32,601 bases of DNA from JBBQER01 sp052148155 (GTDB lineage: Bacteria; Actinomycetota; Acidimicrobiia; IMCC26256; PALSA-610): contig JBKQIY010000240.1 of assembly GCA_052148155.1 (NCBI GenBank), forward strand, positions 1 through 32,601. Direction: 5' to 3'. The notes beneath the pieces were generated by a model, which was given only the letters and a program-made list of their open reading frames with translations, did not search any database and was not told where the DNA came from. Of the stretch, positions 1 to 8,051 are shown one piece after another. Every line of letters begins with the position of its first letter. Positions within the stretch are counted from its first letter, which is position 1. The translations under genes were made by a program, and so were the position numbers.

Positions 1-885
1 GGCGGTGTTCGCGATCCAGGTGTTGTAAGTCAATTGGTCTTGTGCGGTGAGCGGAAAGCCGGTGTCGTTCTCGTAGCCGTCGATGTTGTCGGGCTCCAAC
101 GCGTCGAAGCCTTTCTGCACGCACATCTGCATCCGTTTGGTCATGATCGGCTCGAGCACGCTCAGTTGGCGGATATCGAGCCACCGTTCGCCCGGCCAGC
201 CGTTGTACGCGCCTTGCACGGACGTCGGGAACGAACCGAAGTCGGGCCGGAAGTTCTCCGACGTGCCGAAGTCGATATAGCAGATGACCTTCGTGCCCTG
301 TGCGTGCAACGCCGCGACGGTCGCGGCCGACGTTTCGAACCCGTCGACATCGAAGACCTGCACTTTCGTGTTCGTCGGAATCGGCGGAGGGGTTTGCAGC
401 TGCCAATTCCAGCTGATCGGAGCGGCCGACGAGGGTCGCCAATAACCGGACAACGTACGCACCCACACTGCCGACGATGCGGACGACTTCGGGCCGATCC
501 CCACTGCGTTTCTTGCCGCGACGCGGAACGTGTATTGGTGGTCATTGCTCAGTCCGGTGACGACCTCGCTGGTCTTCTTCGAGTGAAACTCGCGGGCCTT
601 GAGCTGTGTGTGCCCGAGATAGGGCCACACGAGGTACGCGTTGACCGGCGAACCGTTGGTGTGCAGGGGCGCGGTCCATCTGACGGTCGCTCGTCCGTTG
701 CCGCCTGACGCTTTGGGTGAGCGCGGCGACGACGGCGACGACGCGCGAAGCAACGACGCCGGAACAGATCGTTGCGGCGAACTCCGATCCTGACGCGGTC
801 CCGACGACGCGACGACCGTGATCGCGGCCGCGACCAGGCCAATCGCGACAGCTGATGCAACGATCCGGCCCCACAAGGTCGTCAT
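1..885 (-). CDS. GH114-family glycosidase with N-terminal FnIII domain (3' end cut by window)
   Basis: The frame is open from an ATG at 885, preceded by a GGGGAG ribosome-binding site, to the window edge: 295 codons with no stop, so the C-terminus is missing. Residues about 7-26 are hydrophobic (signal peptide or membrane anchor), followed by a Ser/Pro/Arg-rich linker. Residues about 65-143 look like a fibronectin type III domain (ATVRWTAP near the start, YTFRVAARNAVG near the end). From about 155 the sequence fits the endo-alpha-1,4-polygalactosaminidase (GH114) family: WNWQLQ, FDVDGFET, KVICYIDFGTSE, GWPGERWLDIR, KGFDALEPDNIDGY and GFPLTAQDQLTYN. The acidic residues in DVDG and EPDN are the likely catalytic pair by family knowledge. 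It probably acts outside the cell on galactosamine-containing polysaccharide. The substrate is inferred only. Confidence 0.85.
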   Translation of the reverse strand, partial: MTTLWGRIVASAVAIGLVAAAITVVASSGPRQDRSSPQRSVPASLLRASSPSSPRSPKASGGNGRATVRWTAPLHTNGSPVNAYLVWPYLGHTQLKAREFHSKKTSEVVTGLSNDHQYTFRVAARNAVGIGPKSSASSAVWVRTLSGYWRPSSAAPISWNWQLQTPPPIPTNTKVQVFDVDGFETSAATVAALHAQGTKVICYIDFGTSENFRPDFGSFPTSVQGAYNGWPGERWLDIRQLSVLEPIMTKRMQMCVQKGFDALEPDNIDGYENDTGFPLTAQDQLTYNTWIANTA

Positions 886-949
886 ACGCTCCCCGAGCTG
901 GCATCCTGTCAGCAAGAACTGAGCCGAAATGATATGCGGGATCCCGACG

Positions 950-1385
950 TTGCGGGCACCGCTGCGCCGTCCTGCCTCCGGTACCCGACCGCCCGAGCGC
1001 CGGCGGATCCCGTTGCTGTCGTCGGGCGCCGAGGGCAGGACCGACGGTCGGGACCTCGGACCAGCTGACGGGTGGCCCGCTGCGCGTGATGATCCCGGAC
1101 GGAGCTGTGCTGGCCGTTTCGGATGAGACGCGCCGTGGCGAACAACCTGCCGAACCGACGTTCGTCGCCGCGGATGGCGCCCGCGCGGGGCTCGTGGGGC
1201 GTGGGTGTCCGCGGTCCGCAACCAACTGTCTGCGGTCGAGTCGTTCGTCACCGCGATCGGCGTCGCCTGCGTTCGCGTGACAGGCCGTGTGTCTGCCCGT
1301 CGGCGTCGTCCACTCTCGCCGGCCTCCAAGGTGGTGGCGGCCCGGATCGTCCGGCCCGCGAGTCGACACCGGTGTCCGCTGACGG
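950..1385 (+). pseudogene. possible decayed gene, weakly NERD-like
   Basis: This roughly 500-base gap between two start codons has no intact gene. Protein-like segments with GC-rich third positions occur in different plus-strand frames. About 1045-1200 reads LTGGPLRVMIPDGAVLAV and then an acidic stretch. About 1200-1290 reads WVSAVRNQLSAVESFVTAIG, shifted by one frame. About 1318-1365 reads SPASKVVAARIVRP. The order and character loosely resemble the central and C-terminal parts of nuclease-related (NERD) domain proteins, which would make this a relic with several frameshifts. The family match is weak and made by eye, and the stretch may simply be non-coding. Confidence 0.2.
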
Positions 1386-1403
1386 GTGCGGCACACTGGT
1401 CGG

Positions 1404-2198
1404 ATGGAAGCGATCGGCGGGCCGCTCGGGCCGGAGAGCGTGGCGTGGGAACTGCACGCGTCTGCGGCGATGCTGACCGCTGGCCTGCGAGCGCTGTTGC
1501 TGCAGCTTTGGCATCCGTCGATCGCCAGCGCGGTCGCGGCACACTCGGAGGTCGCTCGGGATCCCTGGCGCCGGTACCAGTCAACGGTTGCGTTCATCAC
1601 CAGCGTCACCTACGGCGACCGCCAAGAGGCCGACGCCGCCATTCGACGCGTGCGAGGCGTTCACGAGACGGTTCGCGGGATCGACATCCGAGGTGCGTCG
1701 TACGCCGCGACCGATCCTGGACTTCTGGCGTACGTGCACGCGACGCTCGTCGACAGCGCCTTGCACGCCGCCGACGTGTACGGGCCGCGTCTGTCGTGCG
1801 CGGACCGCGACCGCTACGTGGCAGAGATGGCCCGCGTCGCTGAACTGCTCGGACTCGACGACCCACCCCGCGACGCGTCCGCGGCCCACGCGGTCATTGC
1901 AGGCGACGATGCTCCGGGCGAAAGTCGCCCCGGACGTGACCTCGCCTGGCTGCTCGCGCTCCCGCCGCTGCCGTTATGGATGCGTGCGCCCTACGGTGTG
2001 CTGTTCGCGAGTGCGGTCGATCTCCTACCTCGCGAGTGCGCCGTCGATCTCGGGCTCCTCCCGGTGTGGGGCCCGGCCCGGCCTGCGGTACGCGCGTCGA
2101 CCGCGGCAATGCTCCAAACCGCGAGCGTCGTTTTCGGCTGGCGTCCGACCCGCCGCGCCTGGCGCGTCGTCGCCCGCCGTAGCTTCGTCTCCCGTTAG
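1404..2198 (+). CDS. DUF2236 / MpaB-like oxygenase family protein
   Basis: A 264-residue protein of the DUF2236 family, which includes fungal MpaB and the heme-containing latex-clearing protein Lcp. Family marks are visible: LLQLWHPSIASAVAAHS near the N-terminus, then DPWRRYQST, a VRGVHETVRG segment, YAATDPGLLAYVHATLVDSAL, and RDRYVAEMARVAELLG. Actinobacterial members are mostly annotated as putative oxygenases, and I cannot predict a substrate. The ATG at 1404 fits the family start better than an in-frame GTG at 1386, although neither has a strong ribosome-binding site. Its TAG stop (2196-2198) overlaps the TAA of the convergent downstream gene inside the four bases TTAG. Confidence 0.8.
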   Translation: MEAIGGPLGPESVAWELHASAAMLTAGLRALLLQLWHPSIASAVAAHSEVARDPWRRYQSTVAFITSVTYGDRQEADAAIRRVRGVHETVRGIDIRGASYAATDPGLLAYVHATLVDSALHAADVYGPRLSCADRDRYVAEMARVAELLGLDDPPRDASAAHAVIAGDDAPGESRPGRDLAWLLALPPLPLWMRAPYGVLFASAVDLLPRECAVDLGLLPVWGPARPAVRASTAAMLQTASVVFGWRPTRRAWRVVARRSFVSR

Positions 2199-2533
2199 CG
2201 CTTGCGCTTCTTGCGGAACAGTTTGCGTTGGGCTTTGCGGTCCTGTTCGGCGCGGAGCTTGAAGCCGACCTCGTTCACTATGCTTTCGGCCTCGCCGAGC
2301 AGCGCCGCGACATCGGGGTCGGAGGCCGAGGCGGGTTCGGGCTCATCGGGCTTGGTCGGCGCGAGCGACCCGTACTGCCAGCCGGCGTCGATCATCTTGC
2401 GCTCGTACTTGGGACAATCGGCCGGACATCTCCAAGGAGCTTCCGGGGCCAGGTCGAGGACGCACTTGCGGACGGCTTCGCCGGATCCGTACGTGCGGCT
2501 CTGGTAGTGGCGGCAATCGGTTCGCATCGTCAC
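2195..2533 (-). CDS. conserved small hypothetical protein with N-terminal cysteines
   Basis: A 112-residue protein I cannot assign to a named family. The N-terminal 40 residues hold four cysteines (C8, C24, C36, C40) in contexts such as DCRHYQSRTYGSGE and PWRCPADCPKYERK, suggesting a small metal or Fe-S site. The middle is acidic and Pro/Ala-rich (linker-like), and the C-terminus ends in a very basic run (AQRKLFRKKRKR). That layout suggests a nucleic-acid- or ribosome-associated role, but this is inference. The stop codon overlaps the convergent upstream gene by four bases. The start MTMRTDCR has two nearby ATGs, and the longer is given. Confidence 0.65.
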   Translation of the reverse strand: MTMRTDCRHYQSRTYGSGEAVRKCVLDLAPEAPWRCPADCPKYERKMIDAGWQYGSLAPTKPDEPEPASASDPDVAALLGEAESIVNEVGFKLRAEQDRKAQRKLFRKKRKR

Positions 2534-2577
2534 GTCACCATTGTCGCACCTGGCGCTGAGGCCTCGGTGTGCGTCGC

Positions 2578-3135
2578 TCAGGCGAGCCAGTCGGCGGCGT
2601 GCTCGAGCAGGAACCGGCTGACTCCGAGGCAGCTCTCGAGGGTGTCGCAGGGGACTTCTTCACCCCGGCGGATGCCGAGCAGCGAAACCTTCTGATGGGC
2701 GACGATGCGCAGCGTTCGTTCGGGCGCGTCGGTCACCGACGGGTACGAGTCGGTGGCGGAAACCTCGACCGGCAGCTCCCGCCCGCCCACCCCGGCCAGT
2801 TCGGTCGCGAGGACGAGGAGATCCGGGCCGTGCGGCAGCGGAGGAAGCGCCCACGTGAAGCTGAGCGGGAAATGGAAATCGTCTTCGGGATCGACCTCGT
2901 CGTCGAGCGCGATGACGGCGTCTTCGAAGCCGAGCAGCACCCTCGGGTCGATCTCGAGTGACAGGTACAGGTCGACGGGACCTTCGCACCCTTCCTCGGG
3001 GTGGAGGTCGACCTCCCAGGTCTGGCGCAGCGAGTAGCTCTCGACGAAATGGCGTTCGTCGTGGACGTGGAAGCGATGCTCCACCGCGTGGTCTTTGAGA
3101 TCGGCAACGAATCCGGCAACGTCGATAACTGCCAT
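2578..3135 (-). CDS. conserved hypothetical protein
   Basis: About 185 residues beginning MAVIDVAGFVADLKDH. The frame is open further upstream, but the ATG at 3135 is chosen because it lies one base after the TGA of the preceding esterase gene (TGA-C-ATG), the same spacing seen between the two esterases. The protein is acidic, has no signal peptide or membrane segment, and alternates predicted strands (WEVDLHPE, VDLYLSLEID, FHFPLSFTW) like a small beta-rich soluble domain. A single Cys lies near the C-terminus (VPCDTLESCLG holds two). I do not recognise the family. Co-transcription with the esterases is the only contextual clue. Confidence 0.6.
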   Translation of the reverse strand: MAVIDVAGFVADLKDHAVEHRFHVHDERHFVESYSLRQTWEVDLHPEEGCEGPVDLYLSLEIDPRVLLGFEDAVIALDDEVDPEDDFHFPLSFTWALPPLPHGPDLLVLATELAGVGGRELPVEVSATDSYPSVTDAPERTLRIVAHQKVSLLGIRRGEEVPCDTLESCLGVSRFLLEHAADWLA

Positions 3136-3136
3136 G

Positions 3137-4069
3137 TCAAGCGTCGAGCGTACCGAACGCTCGCCGTAAGGCTGTCGCGACGTAGTCCACAGCGTCGCGG
3201 CTGGCGTCGAAAGCATCTGACAATCCGAAGAATCCGTGGATCAGCCCGTCGTAGCGACGGTGCTCGACCGCGACGCCTGCCTCATGCAGCCGTTGCGCGT
3301 AGGCCTCGCCTTCGTCGCGGAGCGGGTCGTACTCCGCGGTGAGGACGACTGCCGGCGCGACACCGTGGAGATCGGACACCCGCAGCGGCGAGATACGACC
3401 GTCGGCCGGGTCGGCCTTCCCGCCTGTGTAGCAGTCGAAGAACCATTTCATCTGTTCGGCCTCGAGGAGGAAGCCCTGGGCGTTGCTCACATACGACTCG
3501 GTGTCGAAGCGGCAATCGCATACCGGGTACACCAACACCTGCAGCGCGAGCGCAGGACCTGCGCGATCACGGGCCCGCAGCGCGCACACGGCGGCGAGGT
3601 TGCCGCCGGCGCTGTCACCGCCGATCGCGAGGCGCGACGGATCTGCGCCGATCTCGATTGCGTGGGCGGCTGTCCATTCGAGCGCATGCCAGCAGTCTTC
3701 GAGCGGGACCGGAAAAGGATGCTCGGGACTGAGCCGGTAATCGACCGACACCACGACGGCCCCCGATGCCGCCGCGAGCTGACGGGCAATCACGTCGAAC
3801 TCGTCGACGTTGCCGATCACCCACCCACCGCCGTGCGCGACGACGAGGACCGGAAGGTCACGGTCGGCAGACGGCCGGTACACACGCACGGGAACACCGT
3901 CCGCGTCGCGGTCATCGACCGCGAACATCGGCTTGGCGGGGCCGCCCATCGTCGCGACGAGCAAACCCCAACCTTGGCGTGTGTCGCGTACTCGGTGTTC
4001 CGCAGAAACGGGCACACGCGTCGCGTTGACGAGGTCGCACAGCGCCTGGGCCTGCGGATGCAACGGCAT
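3137..4069 (-). CDS. alpha/beta hydrolase, hormone-sensitive lipase (HSL/family IV) esterase
   Basis: A 310-residue esterase of the bacterial HSL family. The oxyanion-hole motif HGGGW is at residues 79-83, the nucleophile Ser153 lies in GDSAGG, the acid is the Asp in AEYDPLRDEG, and the base is the His in LIHGFFG. The downstream VSVDYRLSPEHPFP segment is also typical. Members hydrolyse short-chain carboxyl esters in the cytoplasm; the substrate here is unknown. The ATG at 4069 is chosen over upstream in-frame codons because it sits one base after the stop of the preceding paralogue (TGA-C-ATG), indicating translational coupling, and because both proteins then begin with MPL. It is the second of a tandem pair. 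Confidence 0.9.
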   Translation of the reverse strand: MPLHPQAQALCDLVNATRVPVSAEHRVRDTRQGWGLLVATMGGPAKPMFAVDDRDADGVPVRVYRPSADRDLPVLVVAHGGGWVIGNVDEFDVIARQLAAASGAVVVSVDYRLSPEHPFPVPLEDCWHALEWTAAHAIEIGADPSRLAIGGDSAGGNLAAVCALRARDRAGPALALQVLVYPVCDCRFDTESYVSNAQGFLLEAEQMKWFFDCYTGGKADPADGRISPLRVSDLHGVAPAVVLTAEYDPLRDEGEAYAQRLHEAGVAVEHRRYDGLIHGFFGLSDAFDASRDAVDYVATALRRAFGTLDA

Positions 4070-4070
4070 G

Positions 4071-5018
4071 TCAGCAAACATCGCTGGTCGCGAATGCGTG
4101 TTGCAGCGCGCCGATCGCGCGGTCCCATGCCGGACGTCCCGTGGGCAGGAACGCGAACATGCCGAAAAAGCCGTGGAACAGTCCGTCGGCGCGCACGATC
4201 TCGGCCGCGACGCCGGCGGCTTGTAGACGCGCACCGTACGCCTCGCCCTGGTCGCGTAACGGGTCGTACTCGGCCGTGATCACAATCGCCGACGGTAGAC
4301 CGGCGAGGTCGCACGCGCGCAACGGTGACATGCGCCAGTCGGCGAAGTCGTCGGGTGAGCTGGCGTAGTGGTTGAAGAACCAGCGCATGCCGTCGGCTTC
4401 GAGGAAGTATCCGGTCGCGTTGTCGATCATCGACGGCCGCTCGAACTCGTAGTCGGTCACGGGGTATACGAGGAGCTGCAACGCGGGCGCCGGCAGCTGG
4501 TCGTGCCGGGCGACGAGCGCGACCACTGCCGCGAGGTTGCCACCCGCGCTGTCGCCTCCGAGCGCGATCCGGCGCGGATCGATGCCGAGCTCGGCTGCGT
4601 GGGCCGTAATCCAGTTCCACGCGGCGACGCAATCTTCGACCGCGCCGGGAAATTTTGTCTCGGGCGCCAGTCGGTAATCGACCGAGACGACGATCGCCTG
4701 CGCGTCGTCGCAGAGCAGCCGACAGAGATGGTCGCCCGTGTCGAGAGAGCCCAACACCCAGCCGCCGCCGTGGAACCAGACGAGCGCCGGCAGTGCCGGC
4801 TCGCCGCTCGGGCGGAACACCCGAATCGGAATGTCGCCCGCGGGTCCGGGCACCGTGCGCTCCGCAACCTCGTATACCTCGTGCAGCCCGAGCACGCCGC
4901 TCGTCGTCACCTGGTTCATCGCCGCACGCGCGCTTTGCGGCGTGCTGTGAGGTCCGATACCCATACCGGCGTCGCTGAACAGCTTCACGACCTTTTCGGC
5001 GGTGGCATCGAGCGGCAT
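4071..5018 (-). CDS. alpha/beta hydrolase, HSL-family esterase (paralogue)
   Basis: A 315-residue HSL-family esterase, paralogous to the next gene downstream. HGGGW begins at His83, Ser157 is in GGDSAGG, the acid Asp is in TAEYDPLRDQG, and the base His is in LFHGFFG. It shares with its neighbour the blocks VSVDYRLAPE, LQLLVYPVTDYEF and MRWFFNHY, so the pair probably arose by tandem duplication and then diverged, mainly in the N-terminal cap. Its stop is one base from the next start. It begins 13 bases downstream of the rdgB stop, so it may be read through from the rph-rdgB operon. Substrate is unknown. Confidence 0.9.
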   Translation of the reverse strand: MPLDATAEKVVKLFSDAGMGIGPHSTPQSARAAMNQVTTSGVLGLHEVYEVAERTVPGPAGDIPIRVFRPSGEPALPALVWFHGGGWVLGSLDTGDHLCRLLCDDAQAIVVSVDYRLAPETKFPGAVEDCVAAWNWITAHAAELGIDPRRIALGGDSAGGNLAAVVALVARHDQLPAPALQLLVYPVTDYEFERPSMIDNATGYFLEADGMRWFFNHYASSPDDFADWRMSPLRACDLAGLPSAIVITAEYDPLRDQGEAYGARLQAAGVAAEIVRADGLFHGFFGMFAFLPTGRPAWDRAIGALQHAFATSDVC

Positions 5019-5031
5019 GCGTGCTCCCCTT

Positions 5032-5715
5032 TCAGATCAACAGTGCCTGCGCGAGCGCCGCGAACGCGCGGCCCCGGTGGGACATGGCATGTTTCTCGGC
5101 TGCGGTCATCTGCGCAAACGTGCGGCCATCGCCCTCGATTGGCACGAACACCGGGTCATATCCGAAGCCGTGTCCGCCGCTCGGAACGGCGGCGATGACA
5201 CCCTCGACCTCGCCTCGCGTGACGACCTCCCGCCCGTCGGGCCAGCACGCCATCGCGACGGTTGCGAACCGCGCGGTTCTCAACGCGGGATATACCCCTT
5301 CGAGTTCGTGCAGGAGTTTGGTGACATTGTCCTGGTACGTCGCGTGCGGTCCCGAGTACCGTGCCGCGTAGATGCCGGGTGCGCCGTCGAGCGCGTCGAC
5401 CTCCAATCCGGTGTCGTCAGCGATCGCGAGCATGTCCATGGCGTCGCTCAGCGCCTTCGCCTTGATCCGTGCGTTCTCCTCGAGCGTGGCGCCGATCTCG
5501 CGGACGTCGGGCGCGACATCCAACCCGCGGACCGTCTCGAGGTGAGCTGCGAGATCGTCGGGACGGTCGAGCACGAACCCGAACGTGTCGGCACCGACGG
5601 TGAGCGCCCACGCGGCGAGGGGCTCATCGATCCGGGTCACGAAGATCTCGTTGATCTCGCGGGCTTTGTCGGGGTTGCCGGTGGCGAGCACCAACGGCAA
5701 CGGCAGCCCCGCCAT
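5032..5715 (-). CDS. rdgB: non-canonical purine NTP pyrophosphatase (RdgB/HAM1 family)
   Basis: Hydrolyses ITP, dITP and XTP to monophosphates, keeping deaminated purines out of nucleic acids. The N-terminal LVLATGNPDKAREI is the family nucleotide-binding start. TLEENARIKAKALSDA, ADDTGLEVDALDGAPGIYAARYSG and GHGFGYDPVF follow, and the C-terminal SHRGRAFAAL is the usual SHR motif. At 227 residues it is about 30 longer than the E. coli enzyme. The extra length lies after the first motif (about residues 20-60), where the family normally has only a short loop. The start overlaps the rph stop in TGATG, so the two are coupled, as in mycobacteria (Rv1340-Rv1341). Confidence 0.95.
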   Translation of the reverse strand: MAGLPLPLVLATGNPDKAREINEIFVTRIDEPLAAWALTVGADTFGFVLDRPDDLAAHLETVRGLDVAPDVREIGATLEENARIKAKALSDAMDMLAIADDTGLEVDALDGAPGIYAARYSGPHATYQDNVTKLLHELEGVYPALRTARFATVAMACWPDGREVVTRGEVEGVIAAVPSGGHGFGYDPVFVPIEGDGRTFAQMTAAEKHAMSHRGRAFAALAQALLI

Positions 5716-6455
5716 CAGGGTCGCGGAGTCGGAGCCTCGGCGATCATCTCCTGTTGCGCGGTGACGATCTCGGAGATGCCGCCCTGCGCGAGCGCGAGGA
5801 GCGCGTCGAGCTCGGCACGCGTGAACGCGACCCCTTCCGCCGTTCCTTGTACCTCGACGAAGCGGCCGTCGCCGGTCATCACGACATTCATGTCGACTTC
5901 AGCCCGCACGTCTTCGGAGTACTCGAGGTCGAGCATTGCCGTCCCGTCGATGACACCGACGGAAATCGCGGCAACCGGCCGTAGCACCGGATGGCGGCTG
6001 AGCGTTCCTTTGGCGAGCAGACGGCTGCATGCGTCGTGCAGTGCGATCCATCCGCCACAGATCGATGCGGTCCGTGTGCCGCCGTCGGCTTGGAGCACGT
6101 CGCAGTCGACCGTCAGTTGAACATCGGGCATGGCGCGCAGGTCGGTGGCTGCGCGCAGCGACCGGCCGATCAGCCGTTGGATCTCCTGGGTCCGGCCGCT
6201 CTGCTTGCCGCGCGCGGCTTCTCGTTCGACACGCTCAGGTGACGATCCCGGCAGCATCGAGTACTCGGCGGTCACCCAACCTTTCCCGGATCCTTTCAGC
6301 CACGGCGGAACGCGGCCTTCGAGCGACGCGGTACACAGCACCCGCGTGCGACCGAACTCGACGAGCACCGAGCCCGCCGCCATCTCGGTGTAGTCGCGTA
6401 CGAAAGTGACCGCCCGAAGGTCGTCCGGTTGCCGTCCGGATGCGCGTGTCGTCAC
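5715..6455 (-). CDS. rph: ribonuclease PH
   Basis: A phosphorolytic 3'-5' exoribonuclease that trims tRNA 3' ends. The 246-residue length is normal. Recognisable blocks are SVLVEFGRTRVLCTAS, a GWVTAEYSMLPGSS loop, GRTQEIQRLIGRSLRA, the phosphate and active-site region TVDCDVLQADGGTRTASI, and the C-terminal DLEYSEDVRAEVDMNVVMTG with EVQGTAEG. It overlaps rdgB by one base and lies 27 bases after the MBL-fold gene. The murI-MBL-rph-rdgB order matches M. tuberculosis Rv1338-Rv1341. Confidence 0.97.
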   Translation of the reverse strand: MTTRASGRQPDDLRAVTFVRDYTEMAAGSVLVEFGRTRVLCTASLEGRVPPWLKGSGKGWVTAEYSMLPGSSPERVEREAARGKQSGRTQEIQRLIGRSLRAATDLRAMPDVQLTVDCDVLQADGGTRTASICGGWIALHDACSRLLAKGTLSRHPVLRPVAAISVGVIDGTAMLDLEYSEDVRAEVDMNVVMTGDGRFVEVQGTAEGVAFTRAELDALLALAQGGISEIVTAQQEMIAEAPTPRP

Positions 6456-6482
6456 TCGATACCTTTCGGGGCCGGCTTCGGG

Positions 6483-7217
6483 CTAGACGTGCGTACTGAG
6501 GTGCGGCGCGGCCAGCCCGACTTCGCGTCCGAACGCCTCGGTGGCCTCTTCGATGGAGGCTAGCGGGTCGAGCGTCGGCCACAAATGGGTGATCATCAAC
6601 CGGCGTGCGTTCGCGACACGGGCCTGCTCGCCGGCTTGACGGGCGGAAAGATGGATCGGCGCGCGGATGTCGTCGTGCATGTAGGTCGCTTCGCAGAGCA
6701 CAAGGTCGGCGCCCTCGCCGAACGCTCCGATGCTCCAGCCCGGACCGGTATCGGAGGTGTACACGAGCCGTTTTCCGGCGTGCGCGATCTCGACGGCGAC
6801 TGTCGGCGGCGGATGGTCGGTACGTGAGAATCGAAGCGTCGCTTCGCCGATCGAGGCGTCATCGCCGTCGCCGACGGTGCACCAATCGAACGTGTCGCCG
6901 AACGTGCCGATGAGAACGCCGAGCAACTGTTCGCTGCCCTGCGGAGCGTACACGGGCAGCCCGCTCAGGTCCCGGCCGTAGCGGAACATGACGTGAAGTC
7001 CGTAGATGTCGACACAGTGGTCAGCGTGACAATGGGTGATCACCACCGCCGTCAACTCGGCCGGATCGACGTGTTGCTGCAGGTTCGCGAATGACCCGTT
7101 GCCGCAATCCATCCAGATCGTGGCGTCGCCGGCGCGCACAAGGTAACCGCTGCAGGCACCGCCGGCCGGGGCGCCGTACGAACCTGAACAGCCGAGGACA
7201 GTCAACTCCACGACCAC
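6483..7217 (-). CDS. MBL-fold metallohydrolase, Rv1339-like cyclic-nucleotide phosphodiesterase candidate
   Basis: A 244-residue metallo-beta-lactamase-fold enzyme. The zinc motif HCHADH is at residues 62-67. Later ligands are represented by YTSDTGP and a C-terminal ITHLWP histidine. It resembles RNase Z in fold but lacks the long RNase Z exosite arm. By position (between murI and rph) it corresponds to M. tuberculosis Rv1339, reported as an atypical cAMP phosphodiesterase, so that activity is a reasonable inference. It begins inside the 3' end of murI (16-base overlap). Family is certain, substrate is not. Confidence 0.88.
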   Translation of the reverse strand: MVVELTVLGCSGSYGAPAGGACSGYLVRAGDATIWMDCGNGSFANLQQHVDPAELTAVVITHCHADHCVDIYGLHVMFRYGRDLSGLPVYAPQGSEQLLGVLIGTFGDTFDWCTVGDGDDASIGEATLRFSRTDHPPPTVAVEIAHAGKRLVYTSDTGPGWSIGAFGEGADLVLCEATYMHDDIRAPIHLSARQAGEQARVANARRLMITHLWPTLDPLASIEEATEAFGREVGLAAPHLSTHV

Positions 7218-8002
7218 GCCTCCACCGCTTCAACCTCCGGCCCACAGAATCGTGCACCCAATCGTCGGAACGTCGCGACGTCGCCACTTGTCATGAACTG
7301 CACACGGTTCGCGGGCGCGGGCGCGTCGGTGTCGCTGCCGACAAGGTCGAGGACTTCGAACGCGGTTTCTTCCGCGCTGGACACCAGCACCACCTCGGGA
7401 CCGATCACATCGGCGATCGTGCGTGCGAGCAGTGGATAGTGCGTGCAGCCGAGCACGAGCGTGTCGACGTCGGCCGCCTTGATCGGCGCGAGCAGACGCT
7501 CGGCGAGGACGTGCACCTGATCGGATTCGACGTCTCCCGCCTCGACGAACTCCACGAAGCCGGGACAGGCCGCGCAGGTGAGCTCGAGCGAAACGTCGAT
7601 CGCGGCGGCCGCTCGCTGGTAGGCGCCCGAGGCGATGGTGCCGACGGTACCGATGACGCCGACCCGACCTGTGCGCGTCGCGCGCTGCGCGGCACGCACG
7701 CCCGGCTCGATCACGCCCGCGACCGGGACGTTCATGGAGCCGCGTAGATGGTCGAGCGCGGCCGCGGACGCACTGTTGCAGGCGACGACGATCATCTTGA
7801 CGTCTTGTTCGATCAGCACGTCGGCGATTTCGATCGAGTACTTCAAGACCTCGTCGGCCGGCTTCGGGCCGTACGGAAATCGGCCGGTGTCGCCGAAGTA
7901 GACGATGCGCGTGTGCGGAAGGAGATCGAGGAGCGCGCGCACGACCGTCAGCCCGCCGAGGCCGCTGTCGAAAAGTCCGATGGGACGCTGATCGCGAGAC
8001 AT
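7202..8002 (-). CDS. murI: glutamate racemase
   Basis: Converts L-Glu to D-Glu for peptidoglycan. The start MSRDQRPIGLFDSGLGG at 8002 is preferred to a longer in-frame start at 8074, because the family begins a few residues before the FDSGLGG motif. The two catalytic cysteines are in VVACNSAS and LGCTHYPLL, and the YFGDTGRFPYGPK block is also diagnostic. The resulting length is 266 residues, normal for the family. It overlaps the following MBL-fold gene by 16 bases and follows the Sua5-type gene by about 50 bases. Confidence 0.95.
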   Translation of the reverse strand: MSRDQRPIGLFDSGLGGLTVVRALLDLLPHTRIVYFGDTGRFPYGPKPADEVLKYSIEIADVLIEQDVKMIVVACNSASAAALDHLRGSMNVPVAGVIEPGVRAAQRATRTGRVGVIGTVGTIASGAYQRAAAAIDVSLELTCAACPGFVEFVEAGDVESDQVHVLAERLLAPIKAADVDTLVLGCTHYPLLARTIADVIGPEVVLVSSAEETAFEVLDLVGSDTDAPAPANRVQFMTSGDVATFRRLGARFCGPEVEAVEAWSWS

Positions 8003-8051
8003 TGCGAGGGTGAACGCTAGCCGCCACCGTCGCGGCGACTGGTCTTGTGGC

